From positions 3,182,001-3,246,000 of the forward strand of contig NZ_CP087719.1 in the NCBI RefSeq assembly GCF_020991085.1: 64,000 nucleotides of DNA. Reading direction: 5' to 3'. The notes beneath the pieces are model-generated. The model worked only from the letters and a program-made list of their open reading frames with translations. It did not search any database and had not been told where the DNA came from. The translations under genes were made by a program, and so were the position numbers. This DNA comes from Roseomonas sp. OT10 (GTDB lineage Bacteria; Pseudomonadota; Alphaproteobacteria; Acetobacterales; Acetobacteraceae). Each line of letters begins with the position of its first letter. Position 1 is the first letter of the stretch. Below, one piece after another: positions 8,832 to 17,564 of this stretch.

Positions 8832-8857
8832 CGGGCGGGGGCCTCCGTCCCCGCCCG
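8832..8857 (+). terminator. GC-rich hairpin after the siderophore receptor
   Basis: CGGGCGGGG (8832-8840) pairs perfectly with CCCCGCCCG (8849-8857) around an eight-base loop, starting seven bases after the receptor stop codon. No T-run follows, so it may only slow transcription or protect the mRNA 3' end. The remaining spacer to the PiuC gene shows nothing further. Confidence 0.45.
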
Positions 8858-9031
8858 ACGCCCTCCACCGGCGCGGTTTCTCCCGCCCGGTCGATCCATC
8901 CGGGTGAACCGTCCATCCGGGCCGCCGCGACAGGTGGCCCGTCCGGACGCGGTCTGTGATCCTCCTCGCCCGGGCGATTTCCTCCGGGCGCGATCCATCT
9001 TATGACCCGGCCCGCCGCAACGGAGCCTTCC

Positions 9032-9715
9032 ATGCTGGTCCGCATCCCCCAGGTCCTGACCCCCGCCGAGGTCGCCTATTGCCGCGAGCGGCTGGAGGCG
9101 GCGGCCTGGGTGGACGGCAAGGTGACCGCCGGCGCCCAGGCGGCCATCGCCAAGTTCAACCTCCAGGTGCCGGAGAACTCGCCCGAGGCGCGGGAGCTGG
9201 GCGACCTGGTGCTGCGTGCCCTGGGCCGCAACCCGCTCTTCTCCACCGCCGCCCTGCCGCTGCGCGTCTATCCGCCCATGTTCAACCGCTACGACGTGGG
9301 GATGCAGTTCGCCGCCCATGTCGACAGCTCGATCCGCATGGTGGCCGCCACGGGGACGCGGCTGCGCACGGACGTCTCCTCCACCCTCTTCCTGACCCCG
9401 CCGGAGGAGTACGACGGCGGCGAGCTGGTCGTGCAGGACACCTATGGCGAGCACGCGGTGAAGCTGCCGGCGGGCGACATGGTGGTCTATCCGGCCACCA
9501 GCCTGCACAGCGTGCGCCCCATCACCCGCGGCTCGCGCTGGGGCTGCTTCTTCTGGTCCCAGTCCATGGTGAAGGACGACGGCAAGCGCGCCTTCCTCTA
9601 CGACATGGACATGGGGATCATCGAGATCCGCCGCTCCCTGCCGGACGACCACCCCGGCGTGCTGGCGCTGACCGCCAGCTATCACAACCTCTTGCGCCGC
9701 TGGGCGGAGATGTAG
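9032..9715 (+). CDS. piuC: PKHD-type Fe(II)/2-oxoglutarate dioxygenase (PiuC/YbiX family)
   Basis: Cytoplasmic non-haem iron hydroxylase family that accompanies catecholate siderophore receptors. Starting at ATG 9032 it has 227 residues, matching the family length of about 226; GGAG at 9022-9025 supports this start over the in-frame ATG at 9002. The double-stranded beta-helix shows the iron triad His96-Val-Asp98 (FAAHVDSS) and His159 (TSLHSVRP), with a nearby Arg that would bind 2-oxoglutarate. It lies 206 bp downstream of the receptor on the same strand, so it belongs to the same iron-acquisition module. Its natural substrate is unknown; a role in processing the imported siderophore has been proposed for the family. 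Confidence 0.93.
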   Translation: MLVRIPQVLTPAEVAYCRERLEAAAWVDGKVTAGAQAAIAKFNLQVPENSPEARELGDLVLRALGRNPLFSTAALPLRVYPPMFNRYDVGMQFAAHVDSSIRMVAATGTRLRTDVSSTLFLTPPEEYDGGELVVQDTYGEHAVKLPAGDMVVYPATSLHSVRPITRGSRWGCFFWSQSMVKDDGKRAFLYDMDMGIIEIRRSLPDDHPGVLALTASYHNLLRRWAEM

Positions 9716-9756
9716 CGCGGGCGGGCCCCGGACCGTCCGGGGCCGCGCCGCCTGCC

Positions 9757-10935
9757 TCAGCCGTTGGGGTGGAAGACCACCTTCACGCAGCCGTCCTTCT
9801 TCTCTCGGAAGGTGTCGTAGAGCTTCGGGCCGTCCTCCAGATCGGTGGAGCGGTGGGTGATGAGGAAGGTGGGGTCGATCTCGCCGGCCTGGATGCGCTT
9901 CAGCAGCGGCTCCATGTAGCGCAGCATGTGGGTCTGGCCGGTCTTCAGGGTCAGGCCCTTGTTCATGAAGGCGCCCAGCATCAGCGGCCCCACCGGCCCG
10001 ACATAGACCCCGGGCATGGAGACGATGCCGCCCGGCCGGCAGGCCAGGATCGCCTGGTTCAGCGCGAAGGGACGCTCCAGGCTGACCGTGTGGCTCAGCA
10101 CCGCGGAGGCGACCTTCTGTACCACCGTCTCCGCGCCGTGGCTTTCCAGCCCCACCGCCTCGATCACCGCATCCGGGCCTTTGCCCTGGGTCGCCTCCAG
10201 CAGCATCTCCTGCACGTTGCCGTCGGCGTGGTTCAGCACCTCCGCACCGGCAGCCTTGGCCAGGGCCAGCCGCTCCGGCACGTCGTCCACGGCGAAGACC
10301 CGCGCGGCGCCCAGCAGGAAGCAGGACTTGATGGCGAAGAGCCCGACCGGGCCACAGCCCCAGACGGCGATGGTCTCGCCGCCTTTGATGTCGCAGTTCT
10401 CGGCGGCCATGTAGCCGGTGGGGAAGATGTCGGACAGGAACAGCGCCTGCTCGTCCGAGATGCCGTCGGGGATCTTCATCGGCCCGACATCGGCATAGGG
10501 CACGCGCAGGTATTCCGCCTGCCCGCCGGGAAAGCCGCCGGTGATGTGGGAATAGCCGAACAGCCCGGCGGTGGCGTAGCCGAACTGCTCCGCCTGCATC
10601 GCCGCGTTGGGGTTGGTCCGCTCGCAGCAGGACCAGTTGCCCCAGCGGCACTGCCGGCACTCGCCGCAACAGATGGTGAAAGGCACGACGACGCGGTCGC
10701 CCACCTTCAGCGTCGTGTTGTCGCGGCCGACCTCCACCACCTCGCCCATGCATTCATGGCCGAGCACGTCGCCCGATTCCATGGTGGGGACGAAGCCGCC
10801 CATCAGGTGGAGGTCGGAACCGCAGATGGCGCAGGCCTTCACCTTGATGATGGCGTCGCGCCCGTCCTGGATGGTGGGGTCCGGGACCGTCTCGCAACGG
10901 ATGTCGCCCCGCCCGTGCCACGTCAACGCCTTCAT
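9757..10935 (-). CDS. Zinc-dependent alcohol dehydrogenase (formaldehyde-dehydrogenase-like)
   Basis: Medium-chain dehydrogenase/reductase of 392 residues, cytoplasmic and NAD(P)-dependent. Catalytic zinc ligands are Cys38 (CAICGSDLH) and His60-Glu61 ([10 protein letters not shown]). The structural zinc site is the CxxCxxCx7C pattern formed by Cys90, Cys93, Cys96 and Cys104. The Rossmann motif [15 protein letters not shown] follows at about residue 190. The long insertion between the structural site and the Rossmann fold places it in the FdhA-like group, which includes glutathione-independent formaldehyde dehydrogenases. It converges on piuC (41-bp gap) and stands as a single gene. Substrate unproven. 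Confidence 0.88.
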   Translation of the reverse strand: MKALTWHGRGDIRCETVPDPTIQDGRDAIIKVKACAICGSDLHLMGGFVPTMESGDVLGHECMGEVVEVGRDNTTLKVGDRVVVPFTICCGECRQCRWGNWSCCERTNPNAAMQAEQFGYATAGLFGYSHITGGFPGGQAEYLRVPYADVGPMKIPDGISDEQALFLSDIFPTGYMAAENCDIKGGETIAVWGCGPVGLFAIKSCFLLGAARVFAVDDVPERLALAKAAGAEVLNHADGNVQEMLLEATQGKGPDAVIEAVGLESHGAETVVQKVASAVLSHTVSLERPFALNQAILACRPGGIVSMPGVYVGPVGPLMLGAFMNKGLTLKTGQTHMLRYMEPLLKRIQAGEIDPTFLITHRSTDLEDGPKLYDTFREKKDGCVKVVFHPNG

Positions 10936-11040
10936 GGTGCTTCCCGCCTGGCTTCCGTCCAGAGGAACGTGGAGCGGAAGGCGCGGGTTGCCCCCGCCAC
11001 CCGAAGGGGCGGCGGGGGCGCCGGGTTCAGCGGCGGTGCC

Positions 11041-11361
11041 TCAGCGCCAGTGCTGCGGGGGCGGCGGGCCGGGGTGGCGGGGGGGCGGGCCGCGGCGGTT
11101 GTGGCGCGGCGGCTCCACCCAGACGCGGCGGCAGACCTGGCGCCAGCCGCTGCGGTAGCGATGGTCGCGCACCCGATGGCAGCGGTTCACCCAGCGCACC
11201 TCCTCCAGCAGGCTCTCCCCGCCGGGCTGGTAGAGGAGGGGCGTGGCGGCGGGCCGGGCGCCCTCCGGCGGCGCGGGCAAGGCCGCGCTCGCCTCCGTGG
11301 CGGCGAGGCCACCACCCAGCCCCAGCGCCACGGCCAGGGCGATCACGTGTCTCAGGGGCAT
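11041..11361 (-). CDS. Small secreted hypothetical protein
   Basis: A 106-residue protein starting MPLRHVIALAVALGLGGGLAA. A clear signal peptide is predicted to end at ASA (about residue 27). The mature part contains VRWVNRCHRVRDHRYRSGWRQVCRRVW with two cysteines that could form a disulfide, and ends in a Pro/His/Arg-rich tail. Similar short periplasmic proteins occur in Acetobacteraceae, but I know of no assigned function. It is divergent from fabD. The 262-bp spacer (11362-11623) has no other recognisable element. Confidence 0.65.
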   Translation of the reverse strand: MPLRHVIALAVALGLGGGLAATEASAALPAPPEGARPAATPLLYQPGGESLLEEVRWVNRCHRVRDHRYRSGWRQVCRRVWVEPPRHNRRGPPPRHPGPPPPQHWR

Positions 11362-11623
11362 GCCGGCGATGTCCTTCCCGTTCTCCGCTGGCCCGGGCCA
11401 CGGGTGTGATCCGGGGGCGCTCCATTCGCGACAACACCCGGCCGGCGGCGCGGGTTCCGGGCGATTCCAGGGCGATTTCAAGGCATTTGACCATCGCGGC
11501 AGGGCCGGCGCCATGCCCGCTCGCGGGGCGGGCGGGGCCCGCCGTTGACAGCGCCCCGCCCGCGCCGCTACCGGGCACCCCCTTCCGACCGTTCCACCCC
11601 CAGCAGAGCAGGCAGACCGCAGC

Positions 11624-12583
11624 ATGGCCCTCGCCTTCGTCTTTCCCGGCCAGGGTTCCCAGGCCGTCGGCATGGGCCGCGACCTGGCCGCCGCCTTCCC
11701 CGCCGCGCGGGAGGTGTTCGAGGCGGTGGACGAGACGCTGAAGCAGCACCTCTCCAAGCTGATGTTCGAGGGGCCGGCGGAGGAACTGACGCTGACCGCC
11801 AACACCCAGCCGGCGCTGATGGCCGTCTCCCTGGCCGTGCTGCGCGTGCTGGAGCGCGAGGGCGGGCTCGACCTGAAGGGCAGGGTCTCCCTCCTCGCGG
11901 GCCATTCGCTCGGCGAGTACGCGGCGCTGGCCGCCGCCGGCACCTTCGACATCCCCACCGCCGCGCGCCTGCTGAAGCTGCGCGGCGAGGCCATGCAGAA
12001 GGCCGTTCCCGCCGGGGTCGGCGCCATGGCCGCGCTGCTGGGCGCCGAGGCGGAGCAGGCCCGTGCCATCTGCGGCCGCGCCGCCAAGGACCCCGCGACC
12101 GGGACGCGCGAGGTGGTGGAGGTCGCCAACGACAATGGCGGCGGGCAGGTCGTCGTCTCCGGCCACAAGGGCGCGGTGGAGCGGGCGATGGAGCTGGCCA
12201 AGGCGGAGGGCATCAAGCGCGCCGTGCCGCTGCCCGTCTCCGCCCCCTTCCACTGCTCGCTGATGGCGCCGGCCGCCGACGCCATGGGCGAGGCGCTGGA
12301 ACGCGCGGCCATGGCGGCGCCGGCGATCCCCGTGGTGGCCAACGTCACCGCCGCCAAGGTGACGGACCCGGCGACGATCCGGGACCTGCTGGTGAAGCAG
12401 GTGACCGGCACGGTGCGCTGGCGCGAGAGCGTCGCCGCCATGACGGAGATGGGCATCGACCGCTTCGTGGAGCTGGGCGCCGGCAAGGTGCTGACCGGCC
12501 TCATGAAGCGCAACGCGCCGGATGCCGCCGCCCTCGCCTGCGGCACGCCCGCGGAGATCGAGGCGGTGCTGAAGGCGATCTGA
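11624..12583 (+). CDS. fabD: Malonyl-CoA:acyl-carrier-protein transacylase
   Basis: Loads malonyl groups onto acyl carrier protein for fatty-acid elongation. It has 319 residues, opening with the canonical LAFVFPGQGSQAVGMGRDL. The nucleophile is Ser95 in GHSLGEYAAL and the catalytic His is His210 in VSAPFHCSLM. It is the first gene of the classical fabD-fabG-acpP-fabF set. Here fabG follows after 161 bp with two hairpin-forming palindromes in between, so the two may be only partly co-expressed. Confidence 0.97.
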   Translation: MALAFVFPGQGSQAVGMGRDLAAAFPAAREVFEAVDETLKQHLSKLMFEGPAEELTLTANTQPALMAVSLAVLRVLEREGGLDLKGRVSLLAGHSLGEYAALAAAGTFDIPTAARLLKLRGEAMQKAVPAGVGAMAALLGAEAEQARAICGRAAKDPATGTREVVEVANDNGGGQVVVSGHKGAVERAMELAKAEGIKRAVPLPVSAPFHCSLMAPAADAMGEALERAAMAAPAIPVVANVTAAKVTDPATIRDLLVKQVTGTVRWRESVAAMTEMGIDRFVELGAGKVLTGLMKRNAPDAAALACGTPAEIEAVLKAI

Positions 12584-12744
12584 GATGTTTCCTGTGCCCT
12601 CAGGCGCCGGGCGCGCGCATCCGCGCGCTTGGCTTCCGCCGCACGGGCGGCGGGCCGCCTTCGCGGCCTCGGCCCGGCGATGCCGGGCCGCTGGACCATG
12701 TCCGGTGATCAATCTGGCAACACATGGCTAGGGAGGGCGCGGCG

Positions 12745-13482
12745 ATGTTCCGGCTCGACGGCAAGGCGGCCCTGGTGACGGGTGCGACGGGCGGCATCGG
12801 CGAGGGCATCGCCCGCGCCCTGCACGCCCAGGGGGCGGAGGTGGCGCTGACCGGCCGGCGCGAGGCGGAGCTGGCCGCGCTCGCCAAGGAGCTGGGCGAG
12901 CGCGTCCTCGTCCTCCCCGCCGACCTTTCCGACCCCGAGGCGCCGGCGGCGCTGATCGAGAAGGTGGAGGCGGAGCTCGGCGGGCTCGACATCCTGGTCA
13001 ACAATGCCGGGCTGACCCGCGACGGCCTCGCGCTGCGCATGGGCGACAAGGACTGGTCGGACGTGATCGAGGTCGATCTCACCGCCCCCTTCCGCCTCGC
13101 CCGCGCCTCGCTGCGCGGCATGATGAAGCGGCGCACGGGGCGGATCATCTCCATCGCCTCGATCGTCGGCGTGACCGGCAATCCGGGGCAGGCGAACTAC
13201 GCCGCCGCCAAGGCCGGGCTGATCGGCATGAGCAAGGCCCTGGCCCAGGAGGTCGCGCCGCGCGGCGTCACGGTGAACGTGGTGGCGCCGGGCTTCGTGA
13301 AGTCCGCCATGACCGATGCGCTGAACGAGGCGCAGAAGGGCGCCATCATGGGCCGCATCCCGATGCAGCGCATGGGCTCGCCCTCCGACATCGCGGCCGC
13401 CGTGGCGTACCTCGCCTCCGACGAGGCGGCGTGGGTCACGGGGGTGACGCTGCACGTCAATGGCGGGATGGCGATGATCTGA
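12745..13482 (+). CDS. fabG: 3-oxoacyl-ACP reductase
   Basis: NADPH-dependent short-chain reductase of the fatty-acid cycle, 245 residues. The cofactor motif is TGATGGIGEGIA (residues 12-23), the NNAG motif is at 86-89, and the catalytic triad is Ser139-Tyr152-Lys156. I prefer the ATG at 12745 (MFRLDGK) because GGGAGGG at 12731-12737 sits eight bases upstream and the family usually starts here; an in-frame ATG at 12724 would add seven residues. The gene is followed by strong hairpins and then by unrelated genes instead of acpP, which is 6.2 kb away. Confidence 0.96.
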   Translation: MFRLDGKAALVTGATGGIGEGIARALHAQGAEVALTGRREAELAALAKELGERVLVLPADLSDPEAPAALIEKVEAELGGLDILVNNAGLTRDGLALRMGDKDWSDVIEVDLTAPFRLARASLRGMMKRRTGRIISIASIVGVTGNPGQANYAAAKAGLIGMSKALAQEVAPRGVTVNVVAPGFVKSAMTDALNEAQKGAIMGRIPMQRMGSPSDIAAAVAYLASDEAAWVTGVTLHVNGGMAMI

Positions 13483-13491
13483 CGTGGCTCT

Positions 13492-13515
13492 CCCGGGGGA
13501 GGGAACTCCCCCGGG
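13492..13515 (+). terminator. Perfect hairpin just after fabG
   Basis: CCCGGGGGAG (13492-13501) and CTCCCCCGGG (13506-13515) form a perfect ten-base-pair stem with a GGAA tetraloop, nine bases after the fabG stop. There is no T-run, so it could be an mRNA-stabilising or weak termination structure. It forms the outer part of a larger inverted repeat. Confidence 0.5.
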
Positions 13516-13650
13516 ACCCCCTCCTTCTTCCGGGAGTCCGCCAGGGACGCCGATCTGCGCCCGTTCCACGCGGGCGCCGCCCGCGGGTGGGGCGCAGGCC
13601 CCGCAAGGTGCGGACTCCTGAAAGAGGGAGGGGGATTCGGGGGAGGTCAC
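13501..13650. repeat. Large imperfect inverted repeat between fabG and the solute-binding-protein gene
   Basis: Two 41-base arms, 13501-13541 and 13610-13650, are inverted copies of each other with 33 of 41 positions matching by my count. They are separated by a 68-base centre that itself contains GC palindromes. The arrangement resembles a miniature palindromic element or a folded non-coding RNA. It is unrelated to the repeat at 17565. Confidence 0.55.
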
Positions 13651-13666
13651 TCCCCCGTCTTTTCTT
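13639..13666 (+). terminator. Rho-independent terminator
   Basis: GGGGGAG (13639-13645), loop GTCA, CTCCCCC (13650-13656), then GTCTTTTCTT. A perfect seven-base-pair GC stem with a T-rich tail is a textbook intrinsic terminator on the plus strand. It insulates the fab genes from the transporter genes that start at 13739. Confidence 0.72.
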
Positions 13667-13738
13667 GCCTGGCCCCTTTCCTGCATCCTTCGCGCCATGA
13701 CCGGGCGCGAAGCCCGCGCCAGGAAACGGGAACCTCCC

Positions 13739-15340
13739 ATGCCGAACCTGTCCCGCCGCCAGCTTGCCGGAGCCCTCGCGCTCGGGGCGGCGGCCCCCGC
13801 GTTTCTGTCCCGGCGCGCCCATGCCCAGGATCGCGGCACGCTGCGCTTCGTGCCGCATGCGGACCTGTCGATCCTCGACCCGCTCGGCTCCACGGCGAAC
13901 ATCGTCAAGATGCACGCCTACATGGTCTACGATACGCTCTTCGCGCTGGACGAGGGCTTCACGCCGCGCCCGCAGATGGTGCAGGACCACACGCTCTCGG
14001 ACGACCGCAGGACCTGGCGCTTCCGCCTGCGCGAGGGGCTGCGCTGGCATGACGGCACGCCCGTCACGGCGGAGGACTGCGTCGCCTCGCTGCGCCGCTG
14101 GGGGGCTCGCGACGCCGCCGGGCAGCTGATGATGCGGATGACGGAGAATCTCCGCGCCGTCGACGACCGCGTCTTCGAGCTGAAGCTGACGCGCCCCTAC
14201 GGCATCGTGCTGGAGAGCTTCAGCAAGGTCGCCTCCAACGTCCCCTTCATGATGCCGAAGCGGCTGGCGGAGACGGACCCCTTCACCGCCATCACCGACC
14301 CCACCGGCTCCGGCCCCTTCCGCTTCGTGCGTGGCGAATGGGACCCGGGCAGCAAGGTGGTCTACGAGAAGTTCGACGGCTACGCCCCGCGCGCCGAGGC
14401 GCCCTCGGCCTTCGCCGGCGGCAAGGTCGTGAAGCTGAACCGCGTGGAGTGGGTCACCATCCGCGACCAGCAGACGGCGATGGGCGCCTTGCAGAGCGGT
14501 CAGGTCGATCTGTGGGAGGCGCCGATCATGGACCTCCTGCCCGTGCTGAAGGCGATGCGCGGCGTGCAAACCCGCGTCATCAACAAGACGGGCACCCAGG
14601 GGCAGATCTACTTCAACCACACCATCCCGCCCTTCGACAACGCGAAGGCGCGGCAGGCGATGTTCTGGCTGACGAAGCAGGAGGACTACCTCCAGGCGAT
14701 CAGCGGCAATCCCGACTACTACCGCACCTGCGCGTCCTTCTTCGCCTGCGGCACGCCGATGGCGAACGAGGCCGGCAGCGAGCCGCTGCTGCACCCCAAC
14801 GCCGAGAAGGCGAAGGCGCTGTTCCGCGAGGCGGGGTGGGACTTCGCCCAGCCGATCGTGCTGCTCGACCCGGTGGACGAAGGCATCGCCCATCCGGCGA
14901 CGCTGGTGACGGCGCAGGCGATGCGCGCGATCGGGCTGAACGTGGATGCGCAGGCGCTGGACTGGGCGACGGCGCTGCGCCGGCGCAACTCCACCACGCC
15001 CGTGTCGCAGGGCGGGTGGAACATCCTGCACTCGTATAACAGCACCATCGGCATGTCGACGCCCGTCTGGAGCGTCGCCTATTCCGGCGCCTGCGACAAA
15101 GGACTCTTCGGCCAGCCCTGCGACGCGAAGCTGGAGGACCTGCGCCTCGACTGGGCGCTGGCCGAGGGGCGCGATGCCCAGCTCGCGATCGCGAAGGCGT
15201 ACCAGGAGCGCGCCTTCGAGACGGGGCACCACGTCCCGCTCGGCCAGTGGACCAGCTACATCGCCCATCGCAACGCGGTGACGGGCATCCTGGACTCGCT
15301 CGACGTCTCCGTCTTCTGGAACCTGGAGAAGACGGCATGA
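13739..15340 (+). CDS. Peptide/nickel-type ABC transporter substrate-binding protein (SBP_bac_5 family)
   Basis: Periplasmic solute-binding protein of 533 residues in the DppA/OppA/NikA family. From the ATG at 13739 it carries a twin-arginine-like signal peptide (SRRQLAGALALGAAAPAFLSRRAHAQ, about residues 5-30), suggesting export in folded form. Family features include the N-terminal LRFVPHADLSILDPLGSTAN, the WRFRLREGLRWHDGTPVTAEDCVASLRRW segment and TGSGPFRFV. No permease or ATPase gene is adjacent, so its transporter must be encoded elsewhere. The gene overlaps the next one (ATGA), linking it with the M24-fold hydrolase. That pairing suggests uptake and breakdown of a peptide or a nitrogenous compound, which is an inference. 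Confidence 0.88.
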   Translation: MPNLSRRQLAGALALGAAAPAFLSRRAHAQDRGTLRFVPHADLSILDPLGSTANIVKMHAYMVYDTLFALDEGFTPRPQMVQDHTLSDDRRTWRFRLREGLRWHDGTPVTAEDCVASLRRWGARDAAGQLMMRMTENLRAVDDRVFELKLTRPYGIVLESFSKVASNVPFMMPKRLAETDPFTAITDPTGSGPFRFVRGEWDPGSKVVYEKFDGYAPRAEAPSAFAGGKVVKLNRVEWVTIRDQQTAMGALQSGQVDLWEAPIMDLLPVLKAMRGVQTRVINKTGTQGQIYFNHTIPPFDNAKARQAMFWLTKQEDYLQAISGNPDYYRTCASFFACGTPMANEAGSEPLLHPNAEKAKALFREAGWDFAQPIVLLDPVDEGIAHPATLVTAQAMRAIGLNVDAQALDWATALRRRNSTTPVSQGGWNILHSYNSTIGMSTPVWSVAYSGACDKGLFGQPCDAKLEDLRLDWALAEGRDAQLAIAKAYQERAFETGHHVPLGQWTSYIAHRNAVTGILDSLDVSVFWNLEKTA

Positions 15341-16488
15341 CCCCGCTGCTGCCCTTCGCGGCCGCGGAGTTCGAGGGCCGCCGCGCCGCCACCCTCGCCC
15401 TGATGGCGCAGCGCGGGCTGGATGCGCTGATCCTCACCTCCTCCGAGAACATCTACTACCTCACAGGCTTCGGCTCGCTGGCGTACGCCGGCACGGCGCT
15501 GCTGCTGGGGGCGGACGGCACGGGCGTCTGGGTGATCCGCCGCACGGAGCTGAGCAACATCCGGGCGCTCAACGCCGAGCTCTGGGCGAAGGAGGGCGTG
15601 GGCGTCGCGGACGGGCAGGAGTTCGGCACCGTCCTGCGCGACACGCTGCGGGAACGCTTCCCCGCCGCGCGGCGGATCGGGATCGAGCTGGGCTCGGTCA
15701 AGGCCAGCCTCGCCAGCTTCCTCGGCATCACCGAGACAGGCTTCGCCTGCGAGAACGTCTCCGGCCTGGTGGAGAGCCTCCGCCGCGTGAAGAGCCCGGC
15801 CGAGATCGCCCTGCTGCGCCGGGCCGGGCACATCGTCGCCACGGCCTGCCGCGAGGGCTACGAGGCGCTGCGCCCGGGGATGACGGACAGCGAGCTGGCG
15901 GCGGTGGTGACGGCCGCGCTGATCCGCCACGGCTCCGACCGCATCGCACAGATGCCCAATGTCTGCGCCGGCCCGCGCACCGCCCGCGCCCATGTCACCT
16001 GGTGCGGCGAGACGATCCTGCCGGGCGAGGTGGTGAACGTGGAGCCCGCCGCCTCGGTGCGCGACTACACCACCCCGGTCTATCGCATGGCCTCGCTGGG
16101 CGAGCCGCCGGAGGAGGCGCGGCGCATGTTCGCCGTCTGCCGCGAGGCGCTGGACGCCGGCTATGCCGCCGTGCGCCCCGGCATGACCTCCCACGAGGCG
16201 GCGCGCGTCTTCGAGACGGTGATCGAGAAGGCCGGCTATGCGGAATACATGGTCACCCGTCCCGCCTACAGCATCGGCGGTTCCTTCCCGCCCGGCTGGG
16301 GCGAGGACGACGTCGCCGCCATCCGCCGCAACAGCGACATGGTGCTGGAGGCGGGCATGTGCTTCCACGTCGTGCCCTGCCTCTACAAGGACGGGCTGGG
16401 CTGCATCGCGGCCAGCATGCCTTCCGAGCTGACGGCGGAGGGCTTCCGCCCGCTGGCGGACGACACGGTGGAGTGGGGCGTGCGGTAG
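15337..16488 (+). CDS. M24 (pita-bread) family hydrolase lacking metal ligands
   Basis: A 383-residue protein with the Creatinase_N domain (about 10-135) and the pita-bread domain (about 145-380), related to Xaa-Pro aminopeptidase, creatinase and ectoine hydrolase. The N-domain motif LDALILTSSENIYYLTGF is typical. Aligning the metal-site motifs by eye, every usual ligand is replaced: the DLG Asp by Glu (NVEPAAS), the SD Asp by Pro (TTPVYRM), the GHG His by Tyr (AYSIGGS), the vEPG Glu by Val (HVVP), and the final Glu by Ala. This points to a metal-free hydrolase such as creatinase- or DoeA-type enzymes, not a peptidase. The start overlaps the stop of the solute-binding protein. Confidence 0.85.
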   Translation: MTPLLPFAAAEFEGRRAATLALMAQRGLDALILTSSENIYYLTGFGSLAYAGTALLLGADGTGVWVIRRTELSNIRALNAELWAKEGVGVADGQEFGTVLRDTLRERFPAARRIGIELGSVKASLASFLGITETGFACENVSGLVESLRRVKSPAEIALLRRAGHIVATACREGYEALRPGMTDSELAAVVTAALIRHGSDRIAQMPNVCAGPRTARAHVTWCGETILPGEVVNVEPAASVRDYTTPVYRMASLGEPPEEARRMFAVCREALDAGYAAVRPGMTSHEAARVFETVIEKAGYAEYMVTRPAYSIGGSFPPGWGEDDVAAIRRNSDMVLEAGMCFHVVPCLYKDGLGCIAASMPSELTAEGFRPLADDTVEWGVR

Positions 16489-16559
16489 CGGCGCGTTTCC
16501 CTTCCTTCCCTGATCGGGAATCGCACAAACTCCCGCCGGCAGCGAACGGGAGGCTGACT

Positions 16560-17546
16560 ATGGCAACAGGCGAGCGGGACGGGTTCCCCGTCGCGGGGAG
16601 AGGCTGGCTTGGACGCTGGCTGGTGGCCCTGCTGCTCCTGGCGGGACTGGCCCCCTCGGCGCTGGTCCCGTCGGCGCGGGCCCAGCAGGTCCCGGACATC
16701 GTGCGGCGCTCCACGCAGGAGACCTTCGCCGATTGCCGTGGCGCCGGCGGCCGCCCCAGCGCCGGGCGCGAGTACCAGACGGTCGTGGACCTCAACGGCG
16801 ACGGCATCCCGGACTACATCCTGGACCTCTCTGGCCTGAACTGCGCCGGGGCGGAGAGCTTCTTCTGTGGCTCCGCCGGCTGTCCCGTCTCGCTCTTCCT
16901 CTCTACCCCACGTGGCCATGTCGCCGAACACCTCGGCCATGTGCAGGGCTGGGAGCTCGACCGGGCCGCCTCGCCCCCGGTGATGAAGCTGATGCTCCAC
17001 GGCGGCGGCTGCGGCCGCGCGGGTGCCGATGGTTGCGAGCGCCGCATCGCCTGGAACGGACAGCGGATGGCGGCCCTCGGCGCCCCGCCACCGGCGGGCC
17101 GCCGCCCCTCTCCGGCCCCGCGGGAACCGGCCGCCGCCCCGGGTGCCGGCGGTTGGGAACTCCGCGACATTCCCGGTCGCACCCCCGCCGCCATGGTGCA
17201 GGGGCCGCAGGGCTCGGCGGTGACGGGTCTCGCGCTGACCTGCAACGGAGAGGTGCCCATGGCGGTCTTCACCCTGCGCGCCCGCCCGCCCTGGGATTCG
17301 GTGACGGTGGGCTTCGCCGGTTCCGCCGGCCGGGCAGAGGTGCCGATCCGCCCCCAGGCCAGCGACCGCACCCGCGGCGCCCATGTCTGGGTCGCCGACC
17401 TGCGCGGCTCCACCCTGCCGCGCCTGCTGGCCGCGCCCGGAAGCGGACTGCGCCTGACCATGAACGGCGGACAGCAGGGCACGCTGGGCCTGCGCAACGC
17501 GCGAGAGGCCGTGCGGGCGGCGCTCGCGCCCTGTCTGCGCCTCTGA
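16560..17546 (+). CDS. Secreted hypothetical protein with an NGDGIPDY motif
   Basis: A 328-residue protein of unknown function. The ATG at 16560 is supported by GGGAGG at 16548-16553. Residues about 15-45 form a signal peptide (LLLLAGLAPSALVPSARAQ). The mature N-terminal half has VVDLNGDGIPDYILDLSGLNC, an Asp-rich loop of the calcium-binding FG-GAP/EF-hand type, and six or more cysteines. A Pro/Ala-rich linker (about 180-200) leads to a C-terminal domain (about 205-328). It appears to be a single gene, 71 bp after the M24 gene. No enzyme motif is recognised. Confidence 0.7.
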   Translation: MATGERDGFPVAGRGWLGRWLVALLLLAGLAPSALVPSARAQQVPDIVRRSTQETFADCRGAGGRPSAGREYQTVVDLNGDGIPDYILDLSGLNCAGAESFFCGSAGCPVSLFLSTPRGHVAEHLGHVQGWELDRAASPPVMKLMLHGGGCGRAGADGCERRIAWNGQRMAALGAPPPAGRRPSPAPREPAAAPGAGGWELRDIPGRTPAAMVQGPQGSAVTGLALTCNGEVPMAVFTLRARPPWDSVTVGFAGSAGRAEVPIRPQASDRTRGAHVWVADLRGSTLPRLLAAPGSGLRLTMNGGQQGTLGLRNAREAVRAALAPCLRL

Positions 17547-17564
17547 ATGCGCGTGCGCCCGTTC

